From Chrysaora quinquecirrha (taxonomy: Eukaryota > Cnidaria > Scyphozoa > Semaeostomeae > Pelagiidae): 64,000 nucleotides of DNA. Shown in pieces: positions 1 through 12,544 of the stretch. The DNA lies in assembly GCA_014526335.1 (NCBI GenBank), contig JACTAT010000013.1, forward strand, positions 2,515,987 to 2,579,986. The letters run 5' to 3'. A program made the position numbers and the translations under genes. A model generated the notes under the pieces. That model saw only the letters and a program-made list of their open reading frames with translations, did not search any database and was not told where the DNA came from. How positions within the stretch are numbered: the stretch's first letter is position 1; every line of letters starts with the position of its first letter.

Positions 1-1771
1 ACTTGCATACCCTACCAACCCATAGAGCCCCTTTGATTTATCTAGCAGCTTAACGAATGTAACAAGGACCTACATCTACATTCGTATTCCATAACTTATG
101 GCCTTATAATTTACTAGAAGAATACGATGAATTAATTATATGATCTTCACTACAGCAATAAAATCATGATAACCTAACGAGATACCAATAGCCTAAAGAT
201 TTTGCCATCGAAATTCACCTTTTGATCATTTGCGAAGCCTTTCAAATAACAGGTTTATAAAACAGACAACACGACTCTTAATGAAACTTCAGTCTTTATT
301 GGTTCCTTCTTTGAATTGATTTATTAAAGGTTAAATTATTTATCAACTTCGATTGTAATGATTTTCAAGTATCGTGAAATGATAAAAATTGCTAGTCTTT
401 TTGAAATGCAAACACTGGCCAAGCAAAGACATCTGTCCACTTCTTTAAAATCATTGCGAACAAAATTGATATAAATAAAATGTCTTTAGCTAGAAACAAC
501 TGACATTTTCGTGTTTCTGAAGAATCTAGCTAATTCTGTTTTCTAACGCTACGTGCTTTGTGCTTGCGCAGAGCCCTGTTTGAAATATTCTGAAGGGTAG
601 TTGAAATGTTTAAATTTCATGAATGCATTCAATTTTGAACCCTTCTCCTACCGTCGTTACTGAGCGAAACTAACTGGAAAATTTGAAAGCAAACATTTTT
701 ACCTTCTATACTGTTCTCTACGTTCTTCGTTTTTGCCTTTCCTTTTCATAGAATATACACTCATTTTTTATAAGAAACTTTAGGCCACCAGTTATAGCAG
801 AGTTCTTAAGTTTTAGAACTTTAACATAGTTAAAGTTTCTTACAACTTTCTTTGCCTCCCGAGAATAAAAATTTTCTAATCTACTGGAACTATTCGAGGA
901 CATCCTAGTGTACCATGTTTGAGTAAAAAGATTTGAGAAAAAAGGACATAATGATAACTGTCAATTGCTTATATATATTTGAAAGCACATGAAAAGACAA
1001 TAATGTAGTTTCAAGTTGAAAACGTTTCTTAACTTTTAGTTTCCCTCCTAGTTCATTAAAGATCAGTCTCTTGATTTCTATGAAAAGGGCTTGTGAAATT
1101 TCTTATCTTATTAGAGTATTCTTATAAAAAGGGACTCGGTTATCGAAAGGCCTCTATGAACAGTAGGTACGAAAAACTTTTGCTGGGTGTGGCAGGCAAT
1201 TTGATACTTAGCATCAATAGCGTGGCTTTTCGCTGTAATTTACCGATATTTTCCCTGTTACTGAATTAAAATAGTAGCTACACATAACAAAACCTGAAGT
1301 TTATTTCTAAGTTTTTATGACATAAATAAGAATATATATTATACAATATGCATTAAATGCTAGACTCTTCTATATCGTTAGCTATCTCTTCTCTACAAGT
1401 CATTACAGAACAACGACACGAAATTACAGATAAGACAGTAATAATGTTCATGAATACAATAATAATCCAGAATATTACTCACCAGTCACCATACATATAT
1501 ATACACACAACTATATGTTTAGTTCATGTTATATTACCAATGGAAATAAAAATAATGTCTTGATCCTTGCGATATATCCGTGAAAGGAAACTCTCGATTA
1601 ATTTCTTCAAAATAGTTCATTTTTATTTAGATGTCTATATATTAAAGATCTTTAATTCTCGATTTATTGTTCGTTCTCAGATCTTGGAAGGGTAACGTGT
1701 GCTATTGGACCACAAAGCAGCACTTTACACAATGGTGAACTTAAGAAGTCTTCTGGTTTCCTCTTATCGCA
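1..1771. other. Gene-free AT-rich flank with relics of a repeat family
   Basis: No convincing coding region is seen; short open frames lack family features and good codon character. Between about 765 and 1135 there are stretches (ttataagaaactttagg, cgtttcttaacttttag, tcctagttc, ttcttataaaaa) that resemble parts of the MITE-like element at 10.64-11.01 kb, suggesting a decayed copy. The Gsx 3' untranslated region should occupy the right edge. Confidence 0.4.
1622..1627 (-). terminator. Candidate polyadenylation signal of Gsx
   Basis: On the minus strand this reads AATAAA, about 145 bases downstream of the Gsx stop codon, a suitable place for 3' end formation. It is motif-based only; this AT-rich DNA contains many chance matches. 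Confidence 0.4.
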
Positions 1772-3208
1772 TCAGTGGGACGCTGGTGAATTCGGATACT
1801 CGATTTCGCTGCTCTGAGGTACCTTTTTGTCCTTTTTCCATTTTACTCTTCTGTTCTGAAACCAGATTTTCACTTGTTTTTCTGTAAGATCTAACATGGC
1901 AGCTATCTGGATCCGTCTTAGCCTTGACAAGTATCTGTTATTCTGAAATTCTTTCTCGAGCTCTAGCAGCTGAATGCTGGTATAAGCTGTTCTTATTCTC
2001 TTCGACTTGCCACACTGTATTTGTGCCTTTAATCTGCGAGTTTCCAATTCTCTGACTACAAATAGAACAATTAAACTTTTCAAATTCATGGTCAACACGT
2101 TCTGTTCATGTTTATGGATTAGGGAGTTAATCATCTTCGCGAGATTGAACGCTTAAGCAATTGTTTGTTGTTTCGGTTTGCACTACAGTAAGGCAGCAAC
2201 CAAGGGTGAAAAAATGGATTATTGAGTTTTGATATAATTTGTCCCTTATAACGTAAACGAAACTTCATTTTAAAATCGCAACTTCACAACTTTAAAAGCT
2301 TTTTTGATTACGTTCTACGTAACGATAAGAGAGATGCTACAGAAGTCAGAAACAATATCGAAAATAAGGTAGAACTGAATAAGATCGCTTGGCTAAGGAT
2401 ATTGAAACTTTAAACATGTACGATTCGAATGCACAAAACACGGTTAAGTTAAAAGCAAATTCGAAGCAAACAGTTAAGAGCTTGACAACTGTAAGGGGAA
2501 CAGAATATTTGTCTTTTCAGGACTTCTAATAAGAATTGATTTCCTTTGGACTTTCAAGAAGTAGCTAATAATACAAGTGAGGGGCATTTCTGCAGAATAT
2601 TTCATAGTAGTTTAGAGGATCGTTGCAATTAATAGTTGATATTTTGTAACTTTCATTCTGAATGTTACGGACTTTTTGACAGAGTTTTACCTTACTTAAT
2701 ATAAGCAACTCCCAAAAGTTGTGAATTCATTTAAAGAATAATTTAGATAGGTCTAAAGTTGGCAATATCTGAAAAGAAGTAAAAAATTCGACTTACTGTA
2801 CGACGGAAGAAGGTGTGGCGGACATTCTTGAATATTCATTTCTGGAGACGGATAGGGAACTTTGAAGCCTTCTCGCTCGAAGGAGCGTCGGGAACACATC
2901 GAGTTCTCTCGGTATGATGTTCCATAAGGATACGAAGCGAACATCGGAGTGATGGGAAAAGAATCTCTTCTACACATTTGACATTGGCAGTTGGATTGTT
3001 GTGATTTAGGCATACAGCATGTGCAAAATGTTGTAGTTCCATCGCTGTAGTGTCTTTCACTGTGGCTTGGTGATCCGACGGGGCTAACAGGACTTGCCTC
3101 TCTAGAATTCACTTGTTCGCTTGGAATCAACGGTGGTGGTGGGTCGATCGGTTCAGCTTTTGGACGCTTGCCTTGAATCAGCGTATCGATGAGAAAATTC
3201 TTTGACAT
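1772..3208 (-). CDS. Gsx: Gsx / cnox-2 type ParaHox homeobox gene, two exons
   Basis: Exon 1 is 3208-2797 and exon 2 is 2055-1772. The donor is A|GTAAGT and the acceptor TTTGTAG, phase 1, giving 231 residues. The homeodomain (about residues 155-214) contains [19 protein letters not shown], then YLSRLRRI and [14 protein letters not shown], the Gsx/cnox-2 signature. The N-terminus [11 protein letters not shown] resembles the start of vertebrate GSX proteins. Cysteines at about 62-65 and 74-79 form a CxCxxC cluster. The middle is Pro/Ser-rich. The start at 3208 was chosen because MSKNFLID matches the family; an in-frame ATG lies upstream at 3232. Gsx proteins are nuclear sequence-specific transcription factors, used in neural patterning in animals. 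The Xlox/Cdx-like gene lies 17 kb upstream on the same strand. The family call is secure; the exact acceptor is inferred from phase. Confidence 0.93.
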
Positions 3209-4485
3209 CTTTTCCATAATGATGATCTGCATAGGTTGTAGATCGAAGCAATTATGAGAGACAGCGCGTTACGTTGTCTGATAACTGGTTGTTTAACTGC
3301 TTTATAAGGTGTATAAATTACCAGTAATAACACGACCTTCTCCAATAAGATACTGGCTTAACTGACGCTATAACCGACGATCAACCTGTTTTTAAAGCTT
3401 TGCTTCCGCCGCTAAAAGACACACGTGCCTCAAGCTATTATAAAATTATCCAATCCTATTGTTCCTTTCGATTGCATTGTCTTTTGTATCGGGTATCGTC
3501 AAATTGAGTTTTTGAAGTTTGCAAGATATGTTTTCGTTGATTACATTGCAGTTTGAAGGCAATGCGCAGGAAAATGAATTTATTTGGGAGAATTTTTCGA
3601 TATTTGACGATTTTATATTCCCGAGACTTATAATAGAATCTGTTTCGTTTCTTTGCAGCAGACGCTCTCGTGCTGACGAAAATGCACTTTATTGCAAAGG
3701 GAATTGGCTGATAGATATCGGCATTTGCTAAGGAAAGAGTCTCTTATTGCAGAGAGGAATGGTAAGTTCTGAAGCATCATTTTTCTATGACTTTTTAACT
3801 CTGGAAGTTAGATGAAAATTCACGTCCATTGATAGCATTCCATTAATACACCTGCGCCATTTTAGATTTGCTCAGAAATGTTAATTTTCCGGGGGGTTCA
3901 GTGAGCAGAGAAGTGAGAGAAGTATAGGAATGAGCTGGGTGAAGGCTGTGAGTTATGGAAGAAAAATCACGAGCCTACGTTTGTTCAATACAGAATGCTT
4001 TCATTCTATATGCTTTTCAGTACAGAAAACGTTCTGATTATATGTTTTTACTATCTGCATAGCTGCAGTTTTTTATAGTAGCTATAGGTTTAAAGGCTAG
4101 GCTGCAAGGCAAAATCATGTGTAGTAGCTACCTACAAGTTTTGATAAGCAACTTTGTCATAGCTTTGTTATGGAAGTTAAGATTTGGAACGCAAAAGTAG
4201 TAAGAGTCGCTTTGTACTTTTAGAACCCCAGCTATTATGCCATCTTAAGAGTACCTTTAAGAACTGTTTCCAATCCACGTTTCCTACATGCATTGCATCC
4301 CTCTTTAAATTGCACACGATTTTCATGAAATCGGAAGGACTTTTCAGAGTCTTTTATAAAGCAGTAGTTTTGCCGTGATGAATGTCATTGCTCAAGTGAT
4401 TTGCCTTTCGTATGCTTTAGTTTGGTGATAACGTAGATAAGTTTTAATGGTTGTAGCTGACATAACTAAATTACTGACTTTCTTA
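3209..4485. other. Upstream flank of Gsx, no gene seen
   Basis: This should include the Gsx promoter and 5' untranslated region. I see no clear TATA box or conserved regulatory motif, and the open frames at 3519-3731 and 4184-4378 have no recognisable domain. Confidence 0.4.
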
Positions 4486-4845
4486 CTTAGTAACTAACTA
4501 ACTAACTAACTCACTGAATAACGACCTAACTAAATAACTGACTAACTAAGTGACTAACTATCTAACTAACTAACTAAGTGACTAACTAACTAACTAAGTG
4601 ACTAACTAACTAACTAACTAACTAACTAGCCAACTAACGTACTAACTAACTAGCTAGCTAACTAACTAACTAACTAGCTAACTAACTGACTTAGGTAGTA
4701 ACTAACTTACCTACTTACTTATTAACTAACTAACTAACTAGCTAGCTAACTAACTAGCCAGCTAACTAATTAGCTATTTAACTAACTAACTAACTAACTA
4801 TTTTAATAACTTGCTAACTAAGTATCTTACTAACTAACTAACTCT
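4486..4845. repeat. Degenerate (CTAA)n tetranucleotide array
   Basis: About 360 bases of ACTAACTAACTA units with scattered substitutions (GCTA, ACTG, ACTT). It is the same tetranucleotide family that fills the foldback element at 35.2-38.4 kb, and every copy here is in the CTAA orientation. Confidence 0.9.
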
Positions 4846-5560
4846 AAAAGGCAAAAATGTGATACAGAAAAAGAGGCGGAGGCAAAATAGGATTTGGCAC
4901 AATGAGACTTTTCGAACCAATGTTCTCTTCAAAATGTGACTTGCGAACATAGGCTCGAAAGGCCTTACTGTGCAAAGTCCTGCTTTTTGTCTCGGGCTCT
5001 TTTTAGTGTCATGTCAAATCTACCAAATATAATTAAAAAATGTAATTAAACGTTGTAAAGCATTTTATTTGTGTCCTAGCTTCCAACTTCGAATGAATGC
5101 AAAGAACCTTTCTTACAAAGATTACAAGGTCACTTTCATGCCCTTTTGGCTAAATGATACATAAAATGACCTTGTAATAATTCACATGTGTTTTTCTTAA
5201 GCTTCTTAAATCTTTTGCGTTATATCATTATCGCCTTGTTTGGTTTAGAAATTAAGCAAATCATGAACAGAGATGCCGACGCCATTTTGATCCTCATGAA
5301 ACAATGTTGTCCATAATCACAGATGTTTTCATCCTTTGAAACAAAGTTTGATGAGATCATATATCATTGTGAATCACTCTTGGACAATTGTGATTTACTT
5401 TTTGATGTAAATATGTATATGATGTGAAGGATGTTTTTGCTGTAATTGTTGGTCCGTCACTCTGCTAAAAAAGTGACGGATCTTCGGGCAAGGCATTGTA
5501 GAAATAGTTGTCCATGCTCCAAAGTCTATTGAAAATAAATTACAAACTGACTATCTAAAT
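4846..5560. other. Spacer between two (CTAA)n arrays, no gene seen
   Basis: AT-rich single-copy-looking DNA of about 700 bases separating two arrays of the same tetranucleotide. No open frame with domain character and no obvious terminal repeats were found, although the flanking arrays make it look like the inside of an expanded or decayed element. Confidence 0.35.
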
Positions 5561-5561
5561 A

Positions 5562-5588
5562 GCTAACTAACTAACTAATTAACTAACG

Positions 5589-5671
<83 letters not shown>

Positions 5672-5672
5672 G

Positions 5673-5729
<57 letters not shown>

Positions 5730-5832
5730 GCTAACTAACTAACCAACTAGCTAGCTAGCTAACTAACAAACGAAGGAAATAACTAACTAACTAACTAACT
5801 AACTTGCTAACAAGCTAACTAACGATCGAAGG

Positions 5833-5878
<46 letters not shown>

Positions 5879-5930
5879 GTAAGTAACTAGCTAACTAACA
5901 AACTTACCAACTAATTAATTAAGAGTACCT
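5562..5930. repeat. (CTAA)n tetranucleotide array, second block
   Basis: A nearly uninterrupted run of AACTAACTAACT units occupies about 5571-5730 and degrades rightward with inserted CTAG and AACGA units. The long pure core points to recent slippage expansion. Confidence 0.92.
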
Positions 5931-7300
5931 TGCTAACTAACTTATAGCGTTCATTTTTTACTTTCAATTAAGTTGCTCCAGTTATCTAACAACTAGTCAA
6001 AAATCCACCCGATTAGGCTGACCTGGCTGAACCTTTATCAGTATTATGCCAAAGATTATGTGAGTGAGTATCTACAGAATGTAAGCGAGGTCTAGTCACA
6101 TTGATATACGAGTGGTACCATCAAAAGGGCCGAGACGCTGCAATTTTAGGCTCGTGTCTTGGTACTACAGGAGCCAGCTTAAAAACCGGAAAGCGAATGG
6201 TAGCTCATATTAATATTTCGAGCACTTGACCCGTATGCACCCTGTTCCAACCCTGTAGGCCTAAGATAGTGATGCATCTCAAAGTGATTGAAGCCCATTT
6301 CTTGTTTTATTGGTGCAAACCTGAAATCCCAGACGTACTACAGTTTGCATATCACAGTTTGCTTAGGCCTCTAAATTCTTCTTACTCCTCTCTATCCCCT
6401 GCTGCACCACTGTAGCAAGCCTGTTTCTATGTCATCTCTGTTGAAAGGTTACCCAAAAGCATTTTTAACTTTTATCTAACAAAATGTTTCGTTTTTGGTC
6501 TATAAACTGTTTTTTATATAGTTAACTTTCAATTATTTTTTGTATTTATTAATGACTTATACCAAACGTGCCTATTTGTTGATTTTATTTACAGTTTTTC
6601 TAAAGAACGTTGATTTCCTTCCAGGTTCGTCCTGTTTCTTAAAACATCAGAATCGTTAGACGCAAAGATAATATCTGACTTCTCAACTCCTACTGGTGAT
6701 ATTGAAAGAAACAGATTTTGTTAGAAGCGTGAGAACTCTAAAAATATGAAAGGTTTGGTTTATTTCTGGTTTTCTTTACATGCTGCTTTTTTGTTTATTT
6801 TTAGTTTACTCTACGTTAGCAACATACGACCTCATTCTTCTAATTTCTACTGAAATAAACCTTCTTAAGAAATCATAATGCTCCACTCTAATGAGACGAC
6901 AATAAGAACAGATATACCTTTTGAAACAAAGCTCAAATAAGTTATTCTCACAGCTTGAACCATTTGAACAACAAAATAATATGTGGCTTCGTAACATATG
7001 CTACTTGCATTATAAATAGTGCATATTTCGGTTGATTACGCCCTAAACATACGGGGTTTTCTAATTTCATTAAAAGATTTACCCCTATTCTTTACTAATA
7101 AAGACTTTTTACTTCCACTTATTCTGCTCCATACTCTTTTCTATTAGAATACAAGCTTGGCCGAAAAGACTTAATAATTAAAAAATGCCTTATACCGTGG
7201 CCTTACTTGTCGCTATTGAATTGAATTGTTGGTTACAAAGTCGCTAAGACTAAAGGGGTTTGGTTTTGGGGTTTGCAAAGAGCAATTGAATAGCTCTGCG
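5931..7300. other. Intergenic, no gene seen
   Basis: Mixed AT-rich sequence. The open frame at 6806-6997 (minus) has no recognisable motif. Nothing supports a gene. Confidence 0.35.
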
Positions 7301-7303
7301 TTC

Positions 7304-7485
7304 CAGATGATGACGATGATGATGATGATGATGATAATTATGATTATGATTATGATAATTTTGACGATGAAGAAGCCTCATCTGATGAATCTTTTGATGA
7401 TGGTGTAATGATTGTGATTTTGATTATGATTATCATGATTGTGATTACGATGCCGATGATGATGATGATGATGGTGGTGGTGATG
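7304..7485. repeat. (GAT)n-type microsatellite
   Basis: Runs of GATGATGAT with GATTAT, GATTGT and GGTGAT variants. It is a simple trinucleotide repeat; the Met/Asp/Ile-rich open frame across it is a repeat artefact. Confidence 0.85.
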
Positions 7486-8379
7486 GTGATAGGATGGTAT
7501 TAATTTGTCTTGGTGACAATTTCGAGGACCGCTGCATGTCTAATGCCACATTTGATAAAACATTACACTGTGAGTGAGTTTCAATTCATGTGCAAAAACT
7601 GGAACACCCTCTTTGCCCTCTCGCAATTTGCCCTCTTCCAACATCTGGAATTATTTCATTTCCTGGTAAACATTTTTCTTCTTCATCAATCAAATTACAA
7701 ACTCACAAAAGGCACTCGTTTTAGTTGAAAGGACTGTTTAAATGTTTGAATGTTTGCCTAAACTTACGTATGTCATAAGCTGTTCTATTGAAGATTCACA
7801 TTCAATCCCCCTGTTTAGTTCATAAATAAATGATAGCAGACTTCGTAGGAATTTATCTCTTTCCCTTTATTTGACGATGAATAATGAATTATTGTCTCCT
7901 TCAATGAAAATTGACTAACTGTATCCTTACGTATTCTTTTCTTGCGCAGGGGGTACTTAATATTCATATACGTTGATCCAGATATTTTAGTTAGGATCGA
8001 ATTTGTGCAATCTCACGCTGCCTCCTTGATTTCTAGTCAAAGTGCAAAAATATAAAATGTATGGCTTTTTCTCACCATTTCTTTTCGTTCATAATTTGCT
8101 TTTCATTAAAACATGTAGAGACATTGCTTTTTGTGGATCGTTATGTAACCTTTCCAAAACCCATAATTTTATGTTTCAGCTCTTCTTTAAGAAATAGAAG
8201 GAAAAATCGTTTATAGAGAGATTTTGTGCTAGAAATAGATGATAAGAGAGCTTCTATATTAGAACCAAAGCTTTAGATGCTTAAACGGAGTAAAGAATCG
8301 TGGTTGCATTCATGTTAGATACTGCATGCCGAAACAGGACTAGATTTTCACAAAGTTGTAAGTAGGTTAGACTTACCAA
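7486..8379. other. Intergenic, no gene seen
   Basis: AT-rich, with the short open frame 7510-7728 only. No domain, repeat or splice structure that I can support. Confidence 0.3.
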
Positions 8380-9290
8380 GAGAGAAGGACTAAGAATCTT
8401 GAATGAATGTCAGAATGCAAAATCTAAAAGAAACTAGGCAGTTGAAGAACAAGAATTTTTTCGAAATTTTTCAAAATTCGAGAAGAGGATATTAGAACCA
8501 ATCATTGATAGGACTATCTGGAAGAGGATGAAGATTTAACAAGAAAGATAATGAAAGACTATAAGAAGATTTTACAAAAAGATTTAGAATCGAATTTGGA
8601 AGAAGATTAGTAAGAGAGACAAGGAAAGAAAGCATTATCTCAAGGAGAGGAAGAAGATTGATAACCGAAGAAGTTGTTTAAGATAGTTGAAGATTTTGAA
8701 GAAAAATACAAAGTAGAAGATATGTTATGAAGATAAGAAAATATTAATGACATAATAGAGAGTTATTAATTTGCAGTTTTGGAGATGAGCTGAGCTGCTG
8801 TCGTATTTTTGGATGTTCTTCATTGTAACTATTCTATTTTTAGAAGAAGATGGAAGAATAGGTTTTCAAGAAAAAGCAGTAAGAGATTGATTGCTGTGTG
8901 GACAGAAGAAGAAAAGTAAGAAGAATTACCATAAGAAGAAGAAATGGGCTTAGTCTGGAAGATACAGGCTTATGCAGAATGCTGTTTGAGGAAGAAGATG
9001 AATGACTATATTGAGAGCTGTGGACCTGTGTTGTATGGAAGAACAGGACAGAATCAAGCATCGAGAGAGGCAGGATGAAGATTGTCTAAAAGGAAGATGA
9101 CAAAATTCAGAAGAATTCAGCAGAACTGAAGAAGAATCGAATTGGAAAAGAAGAAAAGGGCTCACTTCGTAGCTAGCCGTAACAAGATAGGTTACACGCT
9201 TCAATGATTTTGCTATATAGAAGAAGGGGACAATTGCACGCTTGAATGATTTTGCAACATAGAAGAAGGGGACAAAAACTGCTTGCCACG
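8380..9290. repeat. Purine-rich strand segment (GAAGA-rich)
   Basis: For about 900 bases the plus strand is strongly enriched in A and G, with many GAAGAAGA and AGAAGATT words. Near its right end an approximately 45-base unit (cgcttcaatgattttgc ... agaagaaggggacaa) is repeated twice, around 9198 and 9240. The antisense Ser/Phe/Leu-rich open frames are products of this composition. Confidence 0.6.
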
Positions 9291-10452
9291 AAGATGATTG
9301 AAGTAAAATTCTATATGCTACATAACAATGTTAATCATTGAAAATGATTCAACACCAAACTCTCAGTCTGCACTTTGTTTGAATGATTTATTCATTACGG
9401 TTCTCTAACCTAGTCGAGGGTTTTGGTAGCGCATATAAGCGCAGAAAATGATAGTAATTGAAAATATTTTTCATCTCCCCCGTGCTTATAAAAGCCAAAT
9501 GACACAACGTTAATTGTGCAAACTTCGTCATTTAAAGAAAGATACATACACAATGTTATCTCGGATATGCTAGCAGCTGATTTCGTTAAATTGACTTGAT
9601 CCCGTCTCTCGCTAAAACAGCGAGATTTTGATAATCTTCGGCGTAATTTACTTCATTATAATAGAAATTCGTCGTTTTAATAAAGCCTCTCATTCAGAAT
9701 CGTCCGGAAATGGGATACATGAAATTAAATAACTGCTCGCATTTCAGCTGCTCGATTTTAATTCACTTCTGATTGCTCAGTCTTTTCATGCGAATTTTAT
9801 TTATAACCAATCTACGGGGGTCTATTTCATAATTAAAAAACCACTGATATATTCAAAAATGCTTTGGAAGGTACTGTTACATCATTATCATAAAAGTTGT
9901 TCAATTTTCTACTCCTTTATTTCAAATTGTGCGTTGTTTTTGCAGTAGTGAAGTTCATTCCCTGCCGTTTGCAATCTCGTGTTGCTTCTGATAACTGGAA
10001 CATTGTTTGATATACCCTCTCTAGCAGAGTTTCTGGAAATCTTCCCCTTTGCAGCCTCCCGAAGGGCACTTCACTTTTCAAAAAGGCCTGCGAGATTCCC
10101 TCTAAAACAAAAGGATTTCCGAGGGATTTTCATGAAAACAATTGCCCCTTGTTTGCTACAGAAAAGTTTCCCTTATAAAGAGGATCCTTCCTTGCTCTTG
10201 GTGTCGTCAGCGAAAGTTGCATCTGTCAGGCAACCGCAGAAGCAATCATTCATTCGACATGCTCAATTCTAACGTGGCTGTAGCTACTGTTAGCGGATAA
10301 TTCAGTTCGTCGCATAAAAGTTGAAATGGCTTCGAATTCACTCGCGCTTCGTGCGGCTAAAAATTTAAAATTCTTAATTGCCGTGCGCTGAACAAGTCTG
10401 TCGAAATGAGCTGAAGGCTAGTCGGAGCTGCAAGCGGAACTAATTGAGCGAA
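9291..10452. other. Intergenic, no gene seen
   Basis: The 97-residue open frame at 9979-10272 has no recognisable domain and no splice partners. Nothing else is supported. Confidence 0.3.
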
Positions 10453-10568
10453 CACCATACCGTATTCTCTGCGTAATGACCGCCCCTCTCCTATGAGCGC
10501 CCCCTTTTCTGGCAAATATTTAAATGAGCGCCCCCCTTTGCTCATTACAGGGAATACGGTATGCGGTG
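10453..10568. mobile_element. Short palindromic MITE-like element with GAGCGCCCC core repeats
   Basis: The ends are inverted copies, ACCATACCGTATTCTCTG on the left and CAGGGAATACGGTATG on the right. Inside, TGAGCGCCCCC occurs twice, about 35 bases apart. Length is about 115 bases. No coding capacity, so non-autonomous if mobile. Confidence 0.55.
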
Positions 10569-10640
10569 CCTTGAAATATCCTTGTACTTTAGTATCCAGT
10601 ACTGAGTTTCCTAGTGGTTGGACCAATTGTGTAGCTAATT

Positions 10641-11015
10641 GTGTACACGTTTTTTTTTATAAGAAACCTAGCTCGGGGCCTAGTTCTAAAAGTTTCTTAA
10701 TTTTTTCCCAAAGTTAGTTCTAAAAGTTTCTTAACAGTTTCTTGATTAATCATAAATCATAAATTATAAATTGCAGTAAAAAGGACAAATGCGAGAAATC
10801 GCACGAAATTAGCCACGCTGGTGCGAGAAATCGCATGGAAATGCTTGGGAACTAATTACTACCTCCACAAATGTGAGTCAGTATGTTGGAAAACGGACGC
10901 AAAAATTTCTACAGTTTCTTAACTTCTTCCTCCTAGTTCTAAAAGTTTCTTAACTTTTTGGGTGTCTAGATCTAGGTTTCTTATAAACCGGTTTCTTATA
11001 AAAAAAACGTGTAGC
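10641..11015. mobile_element. MITE-like element with ACACGTTTTTTTTATAAGAAACC inverted ends
   Basis: The left end (acgttttttttTATAAGAAACC) reappears inverted at the right end (GGTTTCTTATAAAAAAAACGT, about 10990-11010). Internal subrepeats tagttctaaaagtttcttaa occur at least three times. No coding capacity is seen. Similar fragments lie near 0.77-1.13 kb. Confidence 0.6.
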
Positions 11016-11744
11016 TACAAGTATCTTAAAATATGGCTGCTTGTCAAGTCAAATACAAAGCGCGACAAAGCGTGTATCTTTAATTTCAGAAAGAAAATGG
11101 CCTAAAGGAACAGATGTCTTTCTCATCTAGAATGCTCGGGCATTCAAGCAATCATTATAATAAGAAGACGGCAAACAATTTCAATAAACTATCAAATTTT
11201 AATTGATATGAACGGCTTTTTATACTGATATATTTATTATCAACAAAATTAAACATTATTTTCACTCCCAGGTTGCTCACGTAACTTCAAGAAATGATTG
11301 AACTTCCATTGTTGAATGAACTAAAATGAGCAATTCTACTTTTCTAATGATCTGGTTGCTCTGTTAGGTCTTCTGGATTTAGATAATTGCGTAAATTTAA
11401 AGAGAAAAGATGTTTATAACGTAGAAATGATAATCATATAAGTGCAAAGGCTGCCTCCAGGATGAATCCTAGTCTCCTTGTGCCTCAACATCGTGGAGTA
11501 ACCGAACTTCTTCTATACTCCACGACAACCATAGACTCATTTCATAAGTCCCGCTCTTCGGAAACATCATCGCTGGCCTTCAGCAACAGCATCATCCATG
11601 GAAAAATTGAATTGGATTGCCTCATGCTTAGAGTAGCTCTGAGTGACCTACAGCATCAATAAAAGATTCAGATTAGGCTTAGGAGCGAAACTACGACTCG
11701 TAGAATAAGACTACAACAACCAAGCCATAATCATAGTCAAAAGG
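11016..11744. other. Intergenic, no gene seen
   Basis: AT-rich sequence with only the short open frame 11462-11662, which has no domain character. Confidence 0.3.
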
Positions 11745-12540
11745 CATTTCTTTACAAAAGGGCAAAATTTGGAAGCAAAGCATTTCTTCAAGAAAACCAC
11801 TAACTGGCTGTTGAAAAAGCATTTCTTTTATGGAATAGAAACTTTCCTTTAGAATAAAATTTCAGTTTATTATAAGAGAAATGTTCCTGGAAAGAGAAGC
11901 ATTTCTTTGCAAGAAAAACAATTTTTCCGGAAGAAAAGTGTTTCTTTATAAAAGCATTTCTTCAGAAGAATATTTTTCTTCAGGAAAACGTTTTTGATAT
12001 GAAAACCATGCCTTGAGTCGACATTTCCTTTCATTGGAAGAAAAGTATTATCTTTGAAAAAGGACATTTCCTTACAAAAGCTTTCCCGAAGAAGCATTTT
12101 ACTTGGAAGAAAAGCATTTCTTCCGGAAGAAACACATTCCATTGCAAGAAAAAATGCCTTTTCAGAGGAGCACAGTATTCTTTAAGACTAAGCATTGACT
12201 TGGAAGAAAAGCATTTCTTCCGGAAGAACATATTATATTACAAGAAAAACATGCCTTTTCAAAGGAGCATATTATTGGAAGAGGACTATTCTTTAAAACT
12301 AAGCATTTACTTGGAAGAAAAGCATTTCTTCCGGAAGAAACACATATAATTTCAAGAAAAATATGTCTTTTCAGACGAAGCACCTCCTTGGAAGAGTAGT
12401 ATTCTTTAAGACAAAGCATTTACTTGGAAGAAATGCATTTCTTCCGGATGAAACACCAGAGCAGAACATCCTTGGATGGGTAGTATACTTTATTCTTCAA
12501 GACTAAGCATTCACTTTGGATAAAAGCATTTGATTTAAAA
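11745..12540. repeat. Tandem array carrying TTCTTCCGGAAGAA palindromes
   Basis: The right half (about 12070-12540) is built of units of roughly 97-113 bases. Each contains ACTTGGAAGAAAAGCATTTC followed by a 14-base perfect palindrome at 12118-12131, 12215-12228, 12326-12339 and, with one mismatch, 12439-12452. The left half (11745-12070) has shorter degenerate GCATTTCTT and GAAGAAAA words. The Phe/Lys/Cys-rich antisense open frames across it are repeat translations, not genes. Confidence 0.85.
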
Positions 12541-12544
12541 CATA

